Notes: generated from the sequence alone by a model not told the origin. DNA of 64,000 nucleotides from an uncultured Oscillibacter sp. (GCA_910584075.1 CAJTZI010000003.1:47879-111878); one strand, 5' to 3'. Positions 51,730 to 60,621 are shown, counted from the stretch's first letter. Program-made: numbers and translations.

Positions 51730-52476
51730 ATGAATCAATCCTTTTTCATCGGCGCGGTAGGCGCCCACCAACAGCTGAAGCGGCTGACCGTGCACAGCAA
51801 CAACATTGCCAACGTCAACACATACGGCTTCAAGGCGGAGAAGGCCCGCTTCACCGCCTTGATGTATGACAATATCCGGGCCATTGAGAACGATGAGCTG
51901 CCCTCCGGCGTGGGCTCCGCCCTGTGGGTCACGGATACCGATTTCTCCACCGGCGCTCCGGTCATTACGGAGCGGGACCAGGATTACATGATCGTGGGCG
52001 ACGGCTTTTTTGCCGTGGTGGATTTGGCCAGCAACGAGGTCTCCCTTACCAGGAACGGAGCCTTTGTGATCTCCGAGCTGCAGCAGGCCAGCGGCGAGGT
52101 GGACGATGAGGGCGTGCCCCTCATGGAGACGGTCTACTACCTCTCGGACAACCAGGGCCGCTTCGTCCTCAGCCGCAGCGGCGGCATGATCGAGGTGGAC
52201 GACCAGCACGCGGAGCAGCCGGTGGGTGTGTTCGACTATATCAATTACAGCGGCATGGAGCATATTGACGGCACCCGGTTCCTGGCCGTGGACAAGAACG
52301 GCGGAATCCGCCTGAGCGACAGCCAGGTGGTTCAGGGTGTGGTGGAGCAGTCCAACGCGGATTTGGCGGAGGAGCTTACCAAGGTGATTGAGACCCAGCG
52401 GGCCTATGGCATGGCGCTGAAAATGGTGCAGACCTCCGACGAGATTGAGAGCACCATCAACGGCCTGAGCAGCTGA
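51730..52476 (+). CDS. flgG: Flagellar distal rod protein, FlgG-like
   Basis: A 248-residue rod protein. It has NQSFFIGAVGAHQQLKRLTVHSNNIANVNTYGFKAEK at the N-terminus, VGDGFFAVVDLASNEVSLTRNGAF in the middle, and VVEQSNADLAEELTKVIETQRAYGMALKMVQTSDE at the C-terminus (shown in part by the QSNADLAEEL motif). It lies 24 bases after the first paralogue; the two form the distal rod. Confidence 0.86.
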   Translation: MNQSFFIGAVGAHQQLKRLTVHSNNIANVNTYGFKAEKARFTALMYDNIRAIENDELPSGVGSALWVTDTDFSTGAPVITERDQDYMIVGDGFFAVVDLASNEVSLTRNGAFVISELQQASGEVDDEGVPLMETVYYLSDNQGRFVLSRSGGMIEVDDQHAEQPVGVFDYINYSGMEHIDGTRFLAVDKNGGIRLSDSQVVQGVVEQSNADLAEELTKVIETQRAYGMALKMVQTSDEIESTINGLSS

Positions 52477-52490
52477 GACAGGAGGGGGCT

Positions 52491-53120
52491 ATGACGATTA
52501 AAAATTATGATGAGCTCAGCTCCCTGGAGCTGGATACGCTGAAGGAAATCGGCAGCATCGGCACCGGAAACGCCGCGACTTCCCTGTCCGCCCTGATCGG
52601 AAAGACGGTGCGCATTCAGATGCCGGAGGTCCGCATCATGGGCTACAATGAGGCCATCGAGTGGATCGGCGGCCCAGAGGAGATCACCGCCGGCGTGCTG
52701 GTGGGCATGAGCGGGCAGATCAGCGGCATCATGCTTTCCGTGCAGCAGCTGGAATTTGTGAATCTGGTGCTGGACAGTATGCTGGGCCAGAGCGTGAAGG
52801 ACTACATAGACCTCCAGGAGCTGGAGAGCTCGGCCCTGACCGAGGTGGGCAACATCATGATCTCCACCTTTATCAACGCGCTGAGCGGACTGGCCGGCAT
52901 CGACATCGAGCTGACGGTTCCCGCATTTACTGTGGATATGCAGGGCGCTATCATGGCGGTGCCCATGGCGGAGTACGGCGGGCAGTCCGACTATATCATG
53001 ACCATTGGCGGGGACTTTATCTGCAACGGCAAGGAGATCCCCTGCCGCCTGTTGTTATCACCGGACATCCGGTCTCTAAACTTTTTGCTGAGGAAGCTGG
53101 GAGTAGACAGTGGAGAGTAA
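52491..53120 (+). CDS. cheC: Chemotaxis CheY-P phosphatase CheC
   Basis: A 209-residue CheC with both active-site helices: LDTLKEIGSIGTGNAATSL (about 16-34) and ESSALTEVGNIMISTFINAL (about 110-129), each with the E-x3-N pattern. It dephosphorylates CheY-P and binds CheD, encoded next with an 11-base overlap. Its domain is the same as the N-terminal domain of FliY, so the operon has two such phosphatases. Confidence 0.93.
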   Translation: MTIKNYDELSSLELDTLKEIGSIGTGNAATSLSALIGKTVRIQMPEVRIMGYNEAIEWIGGPEEITAGVLVGMSGQISGIMLSVQQLEFVNLVLDSMLGQSVKDYIDLQELESSALTEVGNIMISTFINALSGLAGIDIELTVPAFTVDMQGAIMAVPMAEYGGQSDYIMTIGGDFICNGKEIPCRLLLSPDIRSLNFLLRKLGVDSGE

Positions 53121-53589
53121 GATCACAATCGGCATCGCGGATATGAAAATGGCACAAAACAGCGGAATGCTGATCACCTATGCGCTGGGGTCCTGCATCG
53201 GGATCTGCCTGTACGACCAGAAGATCAAGCTGGGGGCGCTGATCCACATCATGCTGCCGCTGAACATGGAGCCAGGCCGCAAGAATACGATGAAGTACGC
53301 CGACACGGGAATTCGTGAGACATTGAAGATGATGGAGGCCAAGGGCGCCTCCCGCAGCCGTATTACCGCCAAGATTGCAGGCGGCGCGAAGATGTTTGAG
53401 ATCAAGGGCGGATCGCTGTCCAACATTGGGCAGCGGAATATCGAAAGTGTGCACAACACCCTGAAACGTGAGGGCGTCAAACTTTTGCAGGAGGACGTGG
53501 GCGGTACAGTGGCCCGCACGCTGCTTTTCGACGTGGGCACCGGCCTGGGCTGTGTGCGCTGCTATGGCAAGCCGGAGCATATTTTCTAA
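53110..53589 (+). CDS. cheD: Chemoreceptor glutamine deamidase CheD
   Basis: A 159-residue CheD starting at GTG 53110 within the end of cheC. The catalytic cysteine is in YALGSCIGICLYD (Cys 29) and the histidine in GALIHIMLP (His 46). It deamidates receptor glutamines and is held by CheC. Overlap with cheC ensures coupled production of the two partners. Confidence 0.94.
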   Translation: MESKITIGIADMKMAQNSGMLITYALGSCIGICLYDQKIKLGALIHIMLPLNMEPGRKNTMKYADTGIRETLKMMEAKGASRSRITAKIAGGAKMFEIKGGSLSNIGQRNIESVHNTLKREGVKLLQEDVGGTVARTLLFDVGTGLGCVRCYGKPEHIF

Positions 53590-53662
53590 AGAGAGGCTGA
53601 CCGCATGCGGAAACTGACGCGGCGCCATCCTAAATACAACCATTGGAAGGAGTGTTCGGAAC

Positions 53663-54583
53663 ATGTTGGAAGAGGATAAAAGGGGCATTTTGCTGGAGTC
53701 CGGCACAAACGAGATCGAGGTCATGCAGTTCACCATCAACAACAGCCTGTACGGCATCAACGTCGCCAAGGTGAAGGAGATCATCGTCTCCGCGCCGGTG
53801 AAGAGCATGCCCCACGCCCACCCGGCGGTGGAGGGCATCTTCAAACCCCGGGACATTGTGATCACGGTGGTGGACCTGCCCAGGTACCTGCTGGGGGTGG
53901 AGACGGAAAAGGGCCCCAAGGACCTGTTCATTGTCACCAATTTCAACAAGATGAATATTGCCTTCCGGGTCCACACGGTGGTGGGCATCAGCCGCATCTC
54001 CTGGAAGGACATCCAGAAGCCGGACAAGACGGTGTCCGGCGGAAACGAGGGCGTGGCCACCGGCATTGCCCAGTGCGGCAGCGACCTGGTTACCATCCTG
54101 GACTTTGAGAAGATCGTGGCGGAGATCGCACCGGAGACCACCATCCAGATGTCGGAGATCGACCAGCTGGGCGAGCGCCAGCGCAGTGACGCGGCCATTC
54201 TGGTGGCGGAGGACTCCGTGCTTTTGAGCAAAATGATTGAGGAGGCCCTGCACAAGTCCGGCTATGTCAATACCCGGATGTTCCCCGACGGACAGGAGCT
54301 GTGGCACTACCTGAACACCATCCGCGGCGAGAAGCTGGACAAGAACGTGTCTCTGGTCATCACGGATATTGAGATGCCCCAGATGGACGGCCACCGGCTG
54401 ACCAAGCTGATCAAGGACGACAAGGAGTTTACACATCTGCCGCTGATTATCTTCTCCTCCCTGATTACCGAGGAGATGCGCCGCAAGGGCAAAGAGCTGG
54501 GCGCGGACGAGCAGATGAGCAAGCCGGAGATCGGCCATCTGGTGCGGGTGATCGACCATCTGCTGGATGTAAAGGCCAAGTAA
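53663..54583 (+). CDS. cheV: Chemotaxis coupling protein CheV (CheW-REC)
   Basis: A 306-residue CheV. The N-terminal CheW domain (about 15-165) has FTINNSLYGINVAKVKEII and VEGIFKPRDIVITVVDLPRYL; the C-terminal receiver (about 180-300) has ILVAEDSVLLSKMI, the phospho-acceptor in LVITDIEMPQMDGHRLT and MSKPEIG. It links receptors to the CheA kinase and adapts when phosphorylated. No cheA or cheW gene is in the window. Confidence 0.93.
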   Translation: MLEEDKRGILLESGTNEIEVMQFTINNSLYGINVAKVKEIIVSAPVKSMPHAHPAVEGIFKPRDIVITVVDLPRYLLGVETEKGPKDLFIVTNFNKMNIAFRVHTVVGISRISWKDIQKPDKTVSGGNEGVATGIAQCGSDLVTILDFEKIVAEIAPETTIQMSEIDQLGERQRSDAAILVAEDSVLLSKMIEEALHKSGYVNTRMFPDGQELWHYLNTIRGEKLDKNVSLVITDIEMPQMDGHRLTKLIKDDKEFTHLPLIIFSSLITEEMRRKGKELGADEQMSKPEIGHLVRVIDHLLDVKAK

Positions 54584-54605
54584 CAATGGTAAAGAAGGGA
54601 ACCCC

Positions 54606-55919
54606 ATGGCTAGTAAATATATTGTAAGGCAGCCGATCAAAGATGTGAGCGGAAAAATTCTGGGCTATGAGATCCTGTACCACGGAGAGAATCAGGCTTT
54701 CAGCTCCGACAATTCCTCCGCCGGAGATTTTGCCTCCGCCGACACGGTGTACAGCTTTTTGACCCAGAACAGCACCAAGGCCCTGAAAGGCTCCTTGAAT
54801 TTTATGACCTTCACCACCGCGCTGCTGATGCGGAAGACTCCCCGGCTGTTTGACCGGTCGGAGCTGGTGATTCAGATCGACGACAGCGTCATTATTCACC
54901 CCCTGTCCATGCGTTTTGTGGAGCAGTTTGCCAAGGAGGGCTATAAGATCGCGGTCAACGAGTTTGAGTTTGCCCCCCGCTATCTGACGCTGATGGACGG
55001 CATCGACTACATCAAGATCAACTCCGAGACCATTGCTCCGGCGTCTATGCGCAATACCATCGAAATTGCCCACAGCATGAACAAGAAGTGCATCGTCAGC
55101 AACATTGAGGACGAGGCGGGCTACCAGCGGGCGGTGAACATGGGAGCGGACGCCCTGGAGGGAAGCTATGTGGCGGAGCGCGTGACCACGGCGGTCCACA
55201 ACAGCGCCTATCTCCAGAGCAGCTTCTTCCAGCTGATGGTGGCGGTGACAAGGGATGAGCCGGACGTGGACGAGATCGAGCGGCTGATCTCCATGGACGC
55301 CAGTTTGACCTTCGGCCTTTTGAAGATGGCCAACTCCGCCTATTTCGCCCTGCGTCACCGGGCTACCACCATTCACCAGGCTATCATGACCCTGGGCCTG
55401 GGGCAGCTGAAGCAGTGGATTTACCTGCTGAGTGCCAGCAATATGGATAACGCAGATACCAGTGGTGCGGAGGAGTTTTTGAAGCTCTCCTTCATCCGGG
55501 CCAACTTCTGCAGTGAGCTGATGAAGCACGCCAAGGATATGCCCATCAGCCGGTCGGAGGCCTATCTGATGGGTATGTTCTCCACGCTGAACTACCTGGT
55601 GGACGCGCCGCTGGAGGAGATCCTGGAAGAGGTGCCTGTGGCGGATGAGATCAAGGCGGCCCTCATCCGCAAGGAGGGGCGCTGCGGAAAGCTCTACCAG
55701 CTGGTTTTGAGCTATGAGACGGCCAACTGGAATGCCATCACCGCCTTCGCGGAGGAGCTGGGGATCCCCAACCAGGTGATCACCAACATCTACTTTACCT
55801 GTATGGAGGATGTGAACTTCCTCTGGGATCAGCTGAACCACACCTCTCCCAACCAAGAGCCGGATGAACCGGATACCGCGGAGCAGGAGCGAGGGGAAGA
55901 CGCGGAGGGACATGACTGA
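54606..55919 (+). CDS. EAL-HDOD (YuxH-like) signalling protein with degenerate EAL site
   Basis: A 437-residue protein. The N-terminal EAL-like domain (about 1-200) starts YIVRQPIKDVSGKILGYEILYHGE, where the catalytic EAL is changed to EIL and the following LLR to YHG; the usual DDFG is VNEFEF. It is thus unlikely to cut c-di-GMP but might bind it or a partner. The C-terminal HDOD domain (about 205-400) has FGLLKMANSAYF and LGLGQLKQWIYLL. It is the last gene of the flagellar operon, ending at the terminator at 55948-55979. Confidence 0.88.
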   Translation: MASKYIVRQPIKDVSGKILGYEILYHGENQAFSSDNSSAGDFASADTVYSFLTQNSTKALKGSLNFMTFTTALLMRKTPRLFDRSELVIQIDDSVIIHPLSMRFVEQFAKEGYKIAVNEFEFAPRYLTLMDGIDYIKINSETIAPASMRNTIEIAHSMNKKCIVSNIEDEAGYQRAVNMGADALEGSYVAERVTTAVHNSAYLQSSFFQLMVAVTRDEPDVDEIERLISMDASLTFGLLKMANSAYFALRHRATTIHQAIMTLGLGQLKQWIYLLSASNMDNADTSGAEEFLKLSFIRANFCSELMKHAKDMPISRSEAYLMGMFSTLNYLVDAPLEEILEEVPVADEIKAALIRKEGRCGKLYQLVLSYETANWNAITAFAEELGIPNQVITNIYFTCMEDVNFLWDQLNHTSPNQEPDEPDTAEQERGEDAEGHD

Positions 55920-55947
55920 GGGCCGGAATGGGGCTCCAGATATAAAG

Positions 55948-55979
55948 AGATCCGGCACCTGGCGTGCCGGATCTTTTTT
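55948..55979. terminator. Terminator of the flagellar operon, probably bidirectional
   Basis: Perfect 11-bp stem AGATCCGGCAC / GTGCCGGATCT with a 5-base loop, followed by TTTTT. The converging ComFB gene ends at 55988 and reads CTTTAT after the same stem. Confidence 0.92.
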
Positions 55980-55987
55980 CACAGGAT

Positions 55988-56707
55988 TTACACTCTGCCG
56001 TGGTGGGGGGATTTAGCCACGATTTTGCAGGCCTGCATCAGCTGGGTGGTAATGTCGCTGCTGTGCTGCACCTCGTAGAAAGTGAGCTTGGGGATCATCT
56101 CGCCCTTGCTCATGACCACGTACTTGGGCGGCAGGTGGCTCAGGGTGTAGGCCATGACGTCCACCATGCAGTGATCACAGCAGCACATGCCGGAGGCGCG
56201 CATGTACTTCTCAGCCTTTTCCCGCACCAGGACCTCCATGACGTTGACATAGGCGGGCGGCTCGTACTCCGCCTGCCGGGGCGCAGCGGGCTCTGCGGGG
56301 TGGGGCGCGGCGATTTCCGCGGGCTGCGGCGCGGGCGCGGCCACCTGGGGAGGCTCCGGTTCCGGAGCAGGCTGAGACGCAGCGGGCGCAGCGGGCGCGA
56401 CAGGCGCCGTGCGGGCCGGTTCCGGAGCGGGCGGCGGCGTCTGGACGGCGGGCTTCGCCGGATTCAAAGAGGCCTCCAGGGCGTCCTTGATCTGGGAGGA
56501 GACGGCGGCGTCGGCATTGATGGAGGCGATGATGGGCGGAATGGGGGCCGCGGCGGGGGCGGAGGATTCCGGCGCGGGAGCCGCGGGGGCCGCGGAAGCT
56601 GCCGTCTCCGCCTGGGGGGTGGGGGCCGGTTCCGTGTTCCGGTTTTTGCTGAGAAGATTCATCACATGGGCGGTTTTGCTGGTCTTGGAATCTTTATTTG
56701 AGGCCAT
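55988..56707 (-). CDS. ComFB-domain protein with long Ala/Pro-rich linker
   Basis: A 239-residue protein. Residues 1-25 are basic/polar, 26-150 a low-complexity Ala/Pro/Glu linker interrupted by a helix (about 58-85), and 153-215 a ComFB-like domain: VNVMEVLVREKAEKYM, the cysteine cluster GMCCCDHCMVDVMAYTLSHLPPKYV (Cys 175, 176, 177, 180). ComFB-domain proteins have been reported as cyclic-dinucleotide receptors in other bacteria. ATG 56707 has AAGGAGAG upstream. It lies 24 bases downstream of a ParA gene on the same strand, so the two are probably one operon. Confidence 0.82.
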   Translation of the reverse strand: MASNKDSKTSKTAHVMNLLSKNRNTEPAPTPQAETAASAAPAAPAPESSAPAAAPIPPIIASINADAAVSSQIKDALEASLNPAKPAVQTPPPAPEPARTAPVAPAAPAASQPAPEPEPPQVAAPAPQPAEIAAPHPAEPAAPRQAEYEPPAYVNVMEVLVREKAEKYMRASGMCCCDHCMVDVMAYTLSHLPPKYVVMSKGEMIPKLTFYEVQHSSDITTQLMQACKIVAKSPHHGRV

Positions 56708-56731
56708 AACGAACTCTCCTTCATGTAAAAA

Positions 56732-57511
56732 TTATCGTTTTTTACGGCGGGGAAACCTGTCCCCTGCCACGGCGCTGACAATCTTTTGCAGGTCCCGGGC
56801 GGAGGTGGCGTCGGGCTTGTAGCTCAGGACGCTCTGGCCGTAGGCCGGGGCCATGGCGACACTGACGCTCCGCCGGATCTTGGCGGAGAACACCTGGCTG
56901 TGCAGCTGCTCCGCCACCTGTTCCGCCAGGTCCAGAATGTCCCGGGAGAGGGTGAGGCGGGGATTGTACTTGTTCAGCAGAATTCCCAGAACTTTCAGGT
57001 TGGGATTGAAGGAATTCTGCACCGTCTCGATGATATCCTGGATTTGAGAGATGCCCACAAGGCTCAAAACCTCCGCCTCCATGGGGAGGATGATGCCGGT
57101 GGAGGCCACATAGGCGTTGATGGTCAGGATGTTCAGAGAAGGCGGCGTGTCGATGATGATGAAGTCGTAGCTGTCTCTTACAGCGTCCAGCTGCTGGGAG
57201 AGCATGAACTCCCGCCTGGGGGCGGTGAACTCCACCTCCGCGGCGGAGAGCAGGATGTCCGAGGAGAGGATGTCTCCGTACTCCGTGTGGGCGATGGCCT
57301 GCTCAATGGCACAGTTTCCCTTCAGCACGTCGTAAACCGTGTAGCCGTCACCGATGTCCAGGCCCAAGGTGAAGCCCAGGTTGCCCTGGGGATCCAGATC
57401 AATGCCCAGGACCCGGGCGCCCCGTTCATGCAGGCCGCAGACCAGGGCGGAAACCACCGTAGTTTTCCCAACGCCGCCCTTTTGATTTGTAACAGTGATG
57501 ATTTGCGTCAA
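56732..57511 (-). CDS. ParA/Soj family ATPase, orphan
   Basis: A 259-residue Walker-type ATPase. The deviant Walker A VTNQKGGVGKTT (about 6-17), DLDPQGN (about 38-44) and DTPPSLNILTINAY mark it as ParA/Soj rather than FlhG or MinD. It starts at TTG 57511 behind AAGGGGG. No ParB gene or parS site is seen. Its operon partner is the ComFB-domain protein, and it lies between the flagellar operon and fliD. Positioning of flagella or chemoreceptor arrays is a possible role; ordinary chromosome ParA is less likely without ParB. Confidence 0.87.
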   Translation of the reverse strand: MTQIITVTNQKGGVGKTTVVSALVCGLHERGARVLGIDLDPQGNLGFTLGLDIGDGYTVYDVLKGNCAIEQAIAHTEYGDILSSDILLSAAEVEFTAPRREFMLSQQLDAVRDSYDFIIIDTPPSLNILTINAYVASTGIILPMEAEVLSLVGISQIQDIIETVQNSFNPNLKVLGILLNKYNPRLTLSRDILDLAEQVAEQLHSQVFSAKIRRSVSVAMAPAYGQSVLSYKPDATSARDLQKIVSAVAGDRFPRRKKR

Positions 57512-57559
57512 AGGTTTTTCCCCCTTACTGTAAAAACTATGTGCGGACCTCTTATTTTT

Positions 57560-57579
57560 ATTATACTATATGTCGATAA
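57560..57579. promoter_or_regulatory. Divergent promoter region of ParA-ComFB and fliD
   Basis: On the minus strand a TATAAT lies at 57565-57560 with a weak -35. On the plus strand GTCGATAA (57572-57579) matches the sigma-28 -10 consensus GCCGATAA at 7 of 8 bases; the -35 is poor (about 4 of 8 of TAAAGTTT). Assignment is tentative. Confidence 0.35.
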
Positions 57580-57684
57580 AAAAACATAGAGGAATTGTAA
57601 AAAAACTTTATCCGGCGGCCGGACCGGTCCATACCCGGAAGGGGACGGGAGCCGGATGCTATTTCATGAAGGGAGTGGATCAAT

Positions 57685-60216
57685 ATGGCATCGATCAGCG
57701 GTACCAGGGGCTCCAGCGCCACTAGCATATACGGCACCAGAAATGTCATCAGCGGCCTTGCCAGCGGCATGGATACGGAGAGCATGATCGAAAACGCGAT
57801 CTCCGGCTATAAGAACAAGATTTCCAGTCTGAACCAGCAGCGCACAAAGCTGGGCTGGCAGCAGGAGGCCTACCGGGACATCATCAGCAAAATGGCGGGC
57901 TTTACCTCCAAGTACACCTCCTATACCTCCACCACCAACCTGATGTCCAGCAGCTTTTTCAATCAGGCGGTGCGGACGGTTGCCAACGGCGCCAATGCCT
58001 CCAAGGTGGCAGCCTCCGGCAGGGGCAGCAGCGACGTGGTCATCAACGGCGTGCGGCAGCTGGCCACCGCCGCCACTTACAAGCTCAGCGGTTCCGCCCT
58101 GACAGGCAACGCGGAGGGGAAGTATGCCTCTGCGGCCGCCTCCGGGAGCTTTGACCTTGACAAGATGACCGTCAGCAGCTTCAGCGGCACCATGAGCCTG
58201 AACTACGGCAAGGACCAGACCCTCTCCTTTACTTTCAGCGAGGGCGACGTGTTCGACAGCATTGAGGACCTGGCGGAGAACATGCGCAAGCAGCTGGAGG
58301 GCCAGACCATCTCCCTCTCCAACGGCGGCGGCAAAAAGGCCTCTGAGATGGTGAGCATCGAGGTCGACAAGGTGAACAACAGCATCTCTTTCAAAGATCA
58401 GGCCAACAACAAGATCTATATCAGCGGCGTCAGCGACAGCATGAAAGAGGCCTTTGGCGTCAGCACCGGCGAGGGAAGCAAGTCCTTCCGGGTGAAGGAG
58501 CTCACTAAGGAAGTGAACAGCGTGGACTACCTCGGCAAGTCCCCCCTGACCATCACTCTGGACGGCGTGACAAAAACCATCAAGATGCCGACCAAGGAAG
58601 ATATTATCGCGAATCTCGATAAGAATTACAAGTGGTATGATTCGCTGAAGACGAAACTGGAAAACGGGGAGGAGCTCACAAGCGCGGAATCCCGCCAGCA
58701 GCGGGACGACGCGTACGTGGCGGCCCTGCAGAAGAGCATTGACGACGCCTTTGGAAAACTGTCCGACGGCACCAGCAAGCTCAAGGTCAGCGACACGATG
58801 GCGGACGCGAAGAAGACCTCGGAGGACGGCGTCGTCAAGGGTGTTCAGCTGAAATTTGAGGCTGGTCAGGAGGGCTCTTCCTTTGCGGTCTCCTCCAGCG
58901 TGGGCAAGTCCATGGGCTTTGGCAGCACCCAGCTGACCAGCTACCTCAATACAAACAAGACGCTGAAGGACCTGCTGGGCGAGGAGGGGCTGAAGGGCCT
59001 GGAGAGCGGCACCGACAAGAACGGCAACACCACCTACGCCCTGGAGATCAACGGTGTCAAGATCGGAGACTTCACGGAGAAGACGGAGCTGAGCACCATC
59101 ATCAGCCGCATCAACAGCAACAAGGATGCCGGCGTCAATGTCAGCTACTCCAAGCTCACCAATGAGTTTACCTTTACCGCCAAGGAGACCGGCACCGCCG
59201 GGGAGATCCAGTTCAGCAAGGATGGTCTGGGCGGCAAGCTCTTCGGCGCCGCGGAGCAGACTGCCAAGGGACAGGACGCCATCTTCACCGCCACCATTGA
59301 TGGCAAGGAGATGGAGCTGACCCGCAGTTCCAACATCGTCGACTTCGACGGTCTCTCCGTCACCCTCAAGGGGGAGTTTGGGTATAAGCAGGCCGTGGAC
59401 GACGCGGGCAACCCGAAGCTGGATGACAAGGGCAACCCCGTTTACACCGGTGAGCTGGACCGGACAGCGGAGAAGATCACCTTTACCACCTCCTCCGATT
59501 CCGACAAGATCGTGGAGGCCGTCAAATCCTTTGTCAACGACTACAACGAGATGGTCACCCAGATCAAGAACGCCTATTCCACCATGCCCCTCCAGCGCAG
59601 CAATAAGCTGTTCTATGAGCCTCTGACCGATGACGACAAGGAGGGCATGACCGACAGCGCCATTGAGGACTGGGAGGAGAAGGCCAAGACGGGCATCCTG
59701 TTCGGTGACCGGGACCTGTCCAGCCTTTACAGCCGTCTGACCTCCGCCGTGTCCATGTACGGCCAGGACGGCGCGGATTTGAAGGCTGCGGGCATCACCG
59801 TGAATTACAGCAACGGCCTGAGCACCCTGTCCTTTGATGAAAAAATCCTGCGGGACACCCTGGACAGCGACCCGGACCGGGTGAAGGACATCTTCTCCAA
59901 GAGCACAGACAACGGCGCAGCCACCAACGGCCTGGTAGCCGCCATTAAGGAGCCCCTGGAGGTCTTCGGCGGCACCACCGGTGCCACCAAGGGAACACTG
60001 GTGGAAAAGGCGGGCTCTCCGCTGGCTCCCACCTCCATTTATTCCAACTATATCCAGAAGCAGCTGGATAACCTGGATACCCAGATCGAGAAGTGGCAGG
60101 ATAAGATGTCCGATCAGGTGGACTATTATACGACCCAATTCTCCAAGCTGGAGCAGCTGATCGCCCAGATGAACTCCCAGAGTTCCTCACTGGCCCAGAT
60201 GATGGGCGGGGTTTAA
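57685..60216 (+). CDS. fliD: Flagellar filament capping protein FliD
   Basis: An 843-residue cap protein, long for the family (about 450-650 is common). The N-terminal FliD domain has SGLASGMDTESMIENAISGYKNKI and the coiled-coil pairing region; the C-terminal FliD domain ends with QKQLDNLDTQIEKWQDKMSDQVDYYTTQFSKLEQLIAQMNSQSSSL (shown in part). The extra length is in the central surface-exposed domains (about 150-600). ATG 57685 follows AGGGAGTGG. It is first of a fliD-fliS-fliT-like unit. Confidence 0.93.
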   Translation: MASISGTRGSSATSIYGTRNVISGLASGMDTESMIENAISGYKNKISSLNQQRTKLGWQQEAYRDIISKMAGFTSKYTSYTSTTNLMSSSFFNQAVRTVANGANASKVAASGRGSSDVVINGVRQLATAATYKLSGSALTGNAEGKYASAAASGSFDLDKMTVSSFSGTMSLNYGKDQTLSFTFSEGDVFDSIEDLAENMRKQLEGQTISLSNGGGKKASEMVSIEVDKVNNSISFKDQANNKIYISGVSDSMKEAFGVSTGEGSKSFRVKELTKEVNSVDYLGKSPLTITLDGVTKTIKMPTKEDIIANLDKNYKWYDSLKTKLENGEELTSAESRQQRDDAYVAALQKSIDDAFGKLSDGTSKLKVSDTMADAKKTSEDGVVKGVQLKFEAGQEGSSFAVSSSVGKSMGFGSTQLTSYLNTNKTLKDLLGEEGLKGLESGTDKNGNTTYALEINGVKIGDFTEKTELSTIISRINSNKDAGVNVSYSKLTNEFTFTAKETGTAGEIQFSKDGLGGKLFGAAEQTAKGQDAIFTATIDGKEMELTRSSNIVDFDGLSVTLKGEFGYKQAVDDAGNPKLDDKGNPVYTGELDRTAEKITFTTSSDSDKIVEAVKSFVNDYNEMVTQIKNAYSTMPLQRSNKLFYEPLTDDDKEGMTDSAIEDWEEKAKTGILFGDRDLSSLYSRLTSAVSMYGQDGADLKAAGITVNYSNGLSTLSFDEKILRDTLDSDPDRVKDIFSKSTDNGAATNGLVAAIKEPLEVFGGTTGATKGTLVEKAGSPLAPTSIYSNYIQKQLDNLDTQIEKWQDKMSDQVDYYTTQFSKLEQLIAQMNSQSSSLAQMMGGV

Positions 60217-60235
60217 TTAAGGAGTGCCACAGAGA

Positions 60236-60613
60236 ATGGAAATGCGAGGCTTCCAACAGTATAAGGAACAGAGCATCAACACCATGACCCAGGGTGAGCT
60301 GCTTCTCCTGCTGTACGACGAGCTGGTGAAGCGGCTGACCCAGGCGGAGCTGGCGCTGGGCAAGGAGAATTGGGCCTTGTTTGAAGCCTCCGTCCAGCGC
60401 AGCATCGATATTATCAACTATCTGGACCAGACGCTGGATCAGCAGTACCCCATCAGCGCCAACCTGACACAGCTCTATGAATACTTCACCTACGAGCTGG
60501 GCCGGGTGAAGATCGGCCGCCGGAGCGATCCTCTGACCCATGTGAAGACCATGGTGAACGAGTTGCGGGAGGCCTTCCGGGAGGCACAGAAAAACGGGGA
60601 ATCCGGGAAGTAG
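60236..60613 (+). CDS. fliS: Flagellin export chaperone FliS
   Basis: A 125-residue FliS. It has the family pattern GFQQYKEQSINTMTQGELLLLLYDELVKRLTQAE near the start and ANLTQLYEYFTYELGRVKI in the second half, forming a helical bundle that binds the flagellin C-terminus. ATG 60236 is 11 bases from AAGGAG. It lies between fliD and a FliT-like gene. Confidence 0.93.
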   Translation: MEMRGFQQYKEQSINTMTQGELLLLLYDELVKRLTQAELALGKENWALFEASVQRSIDIINYLDQTLDQQYPISANLTQLYEYFTYELGRVKIGRRSDPLTHVKTMVNELREAFREAQKNGESGK

Positions 60614-60621
60614 GTGCCAGA

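Noticed and set aside
56732..57511. Reading the ParA-type protein as FlhG/MinD
   Set aside because: The NQKGGVGKTT and DLDPQGN motifs are those of ParA/Soj; FlhG has a GKGGVGKT and DADLGLAN pattern and an N-terminal activation helix, which is absent.
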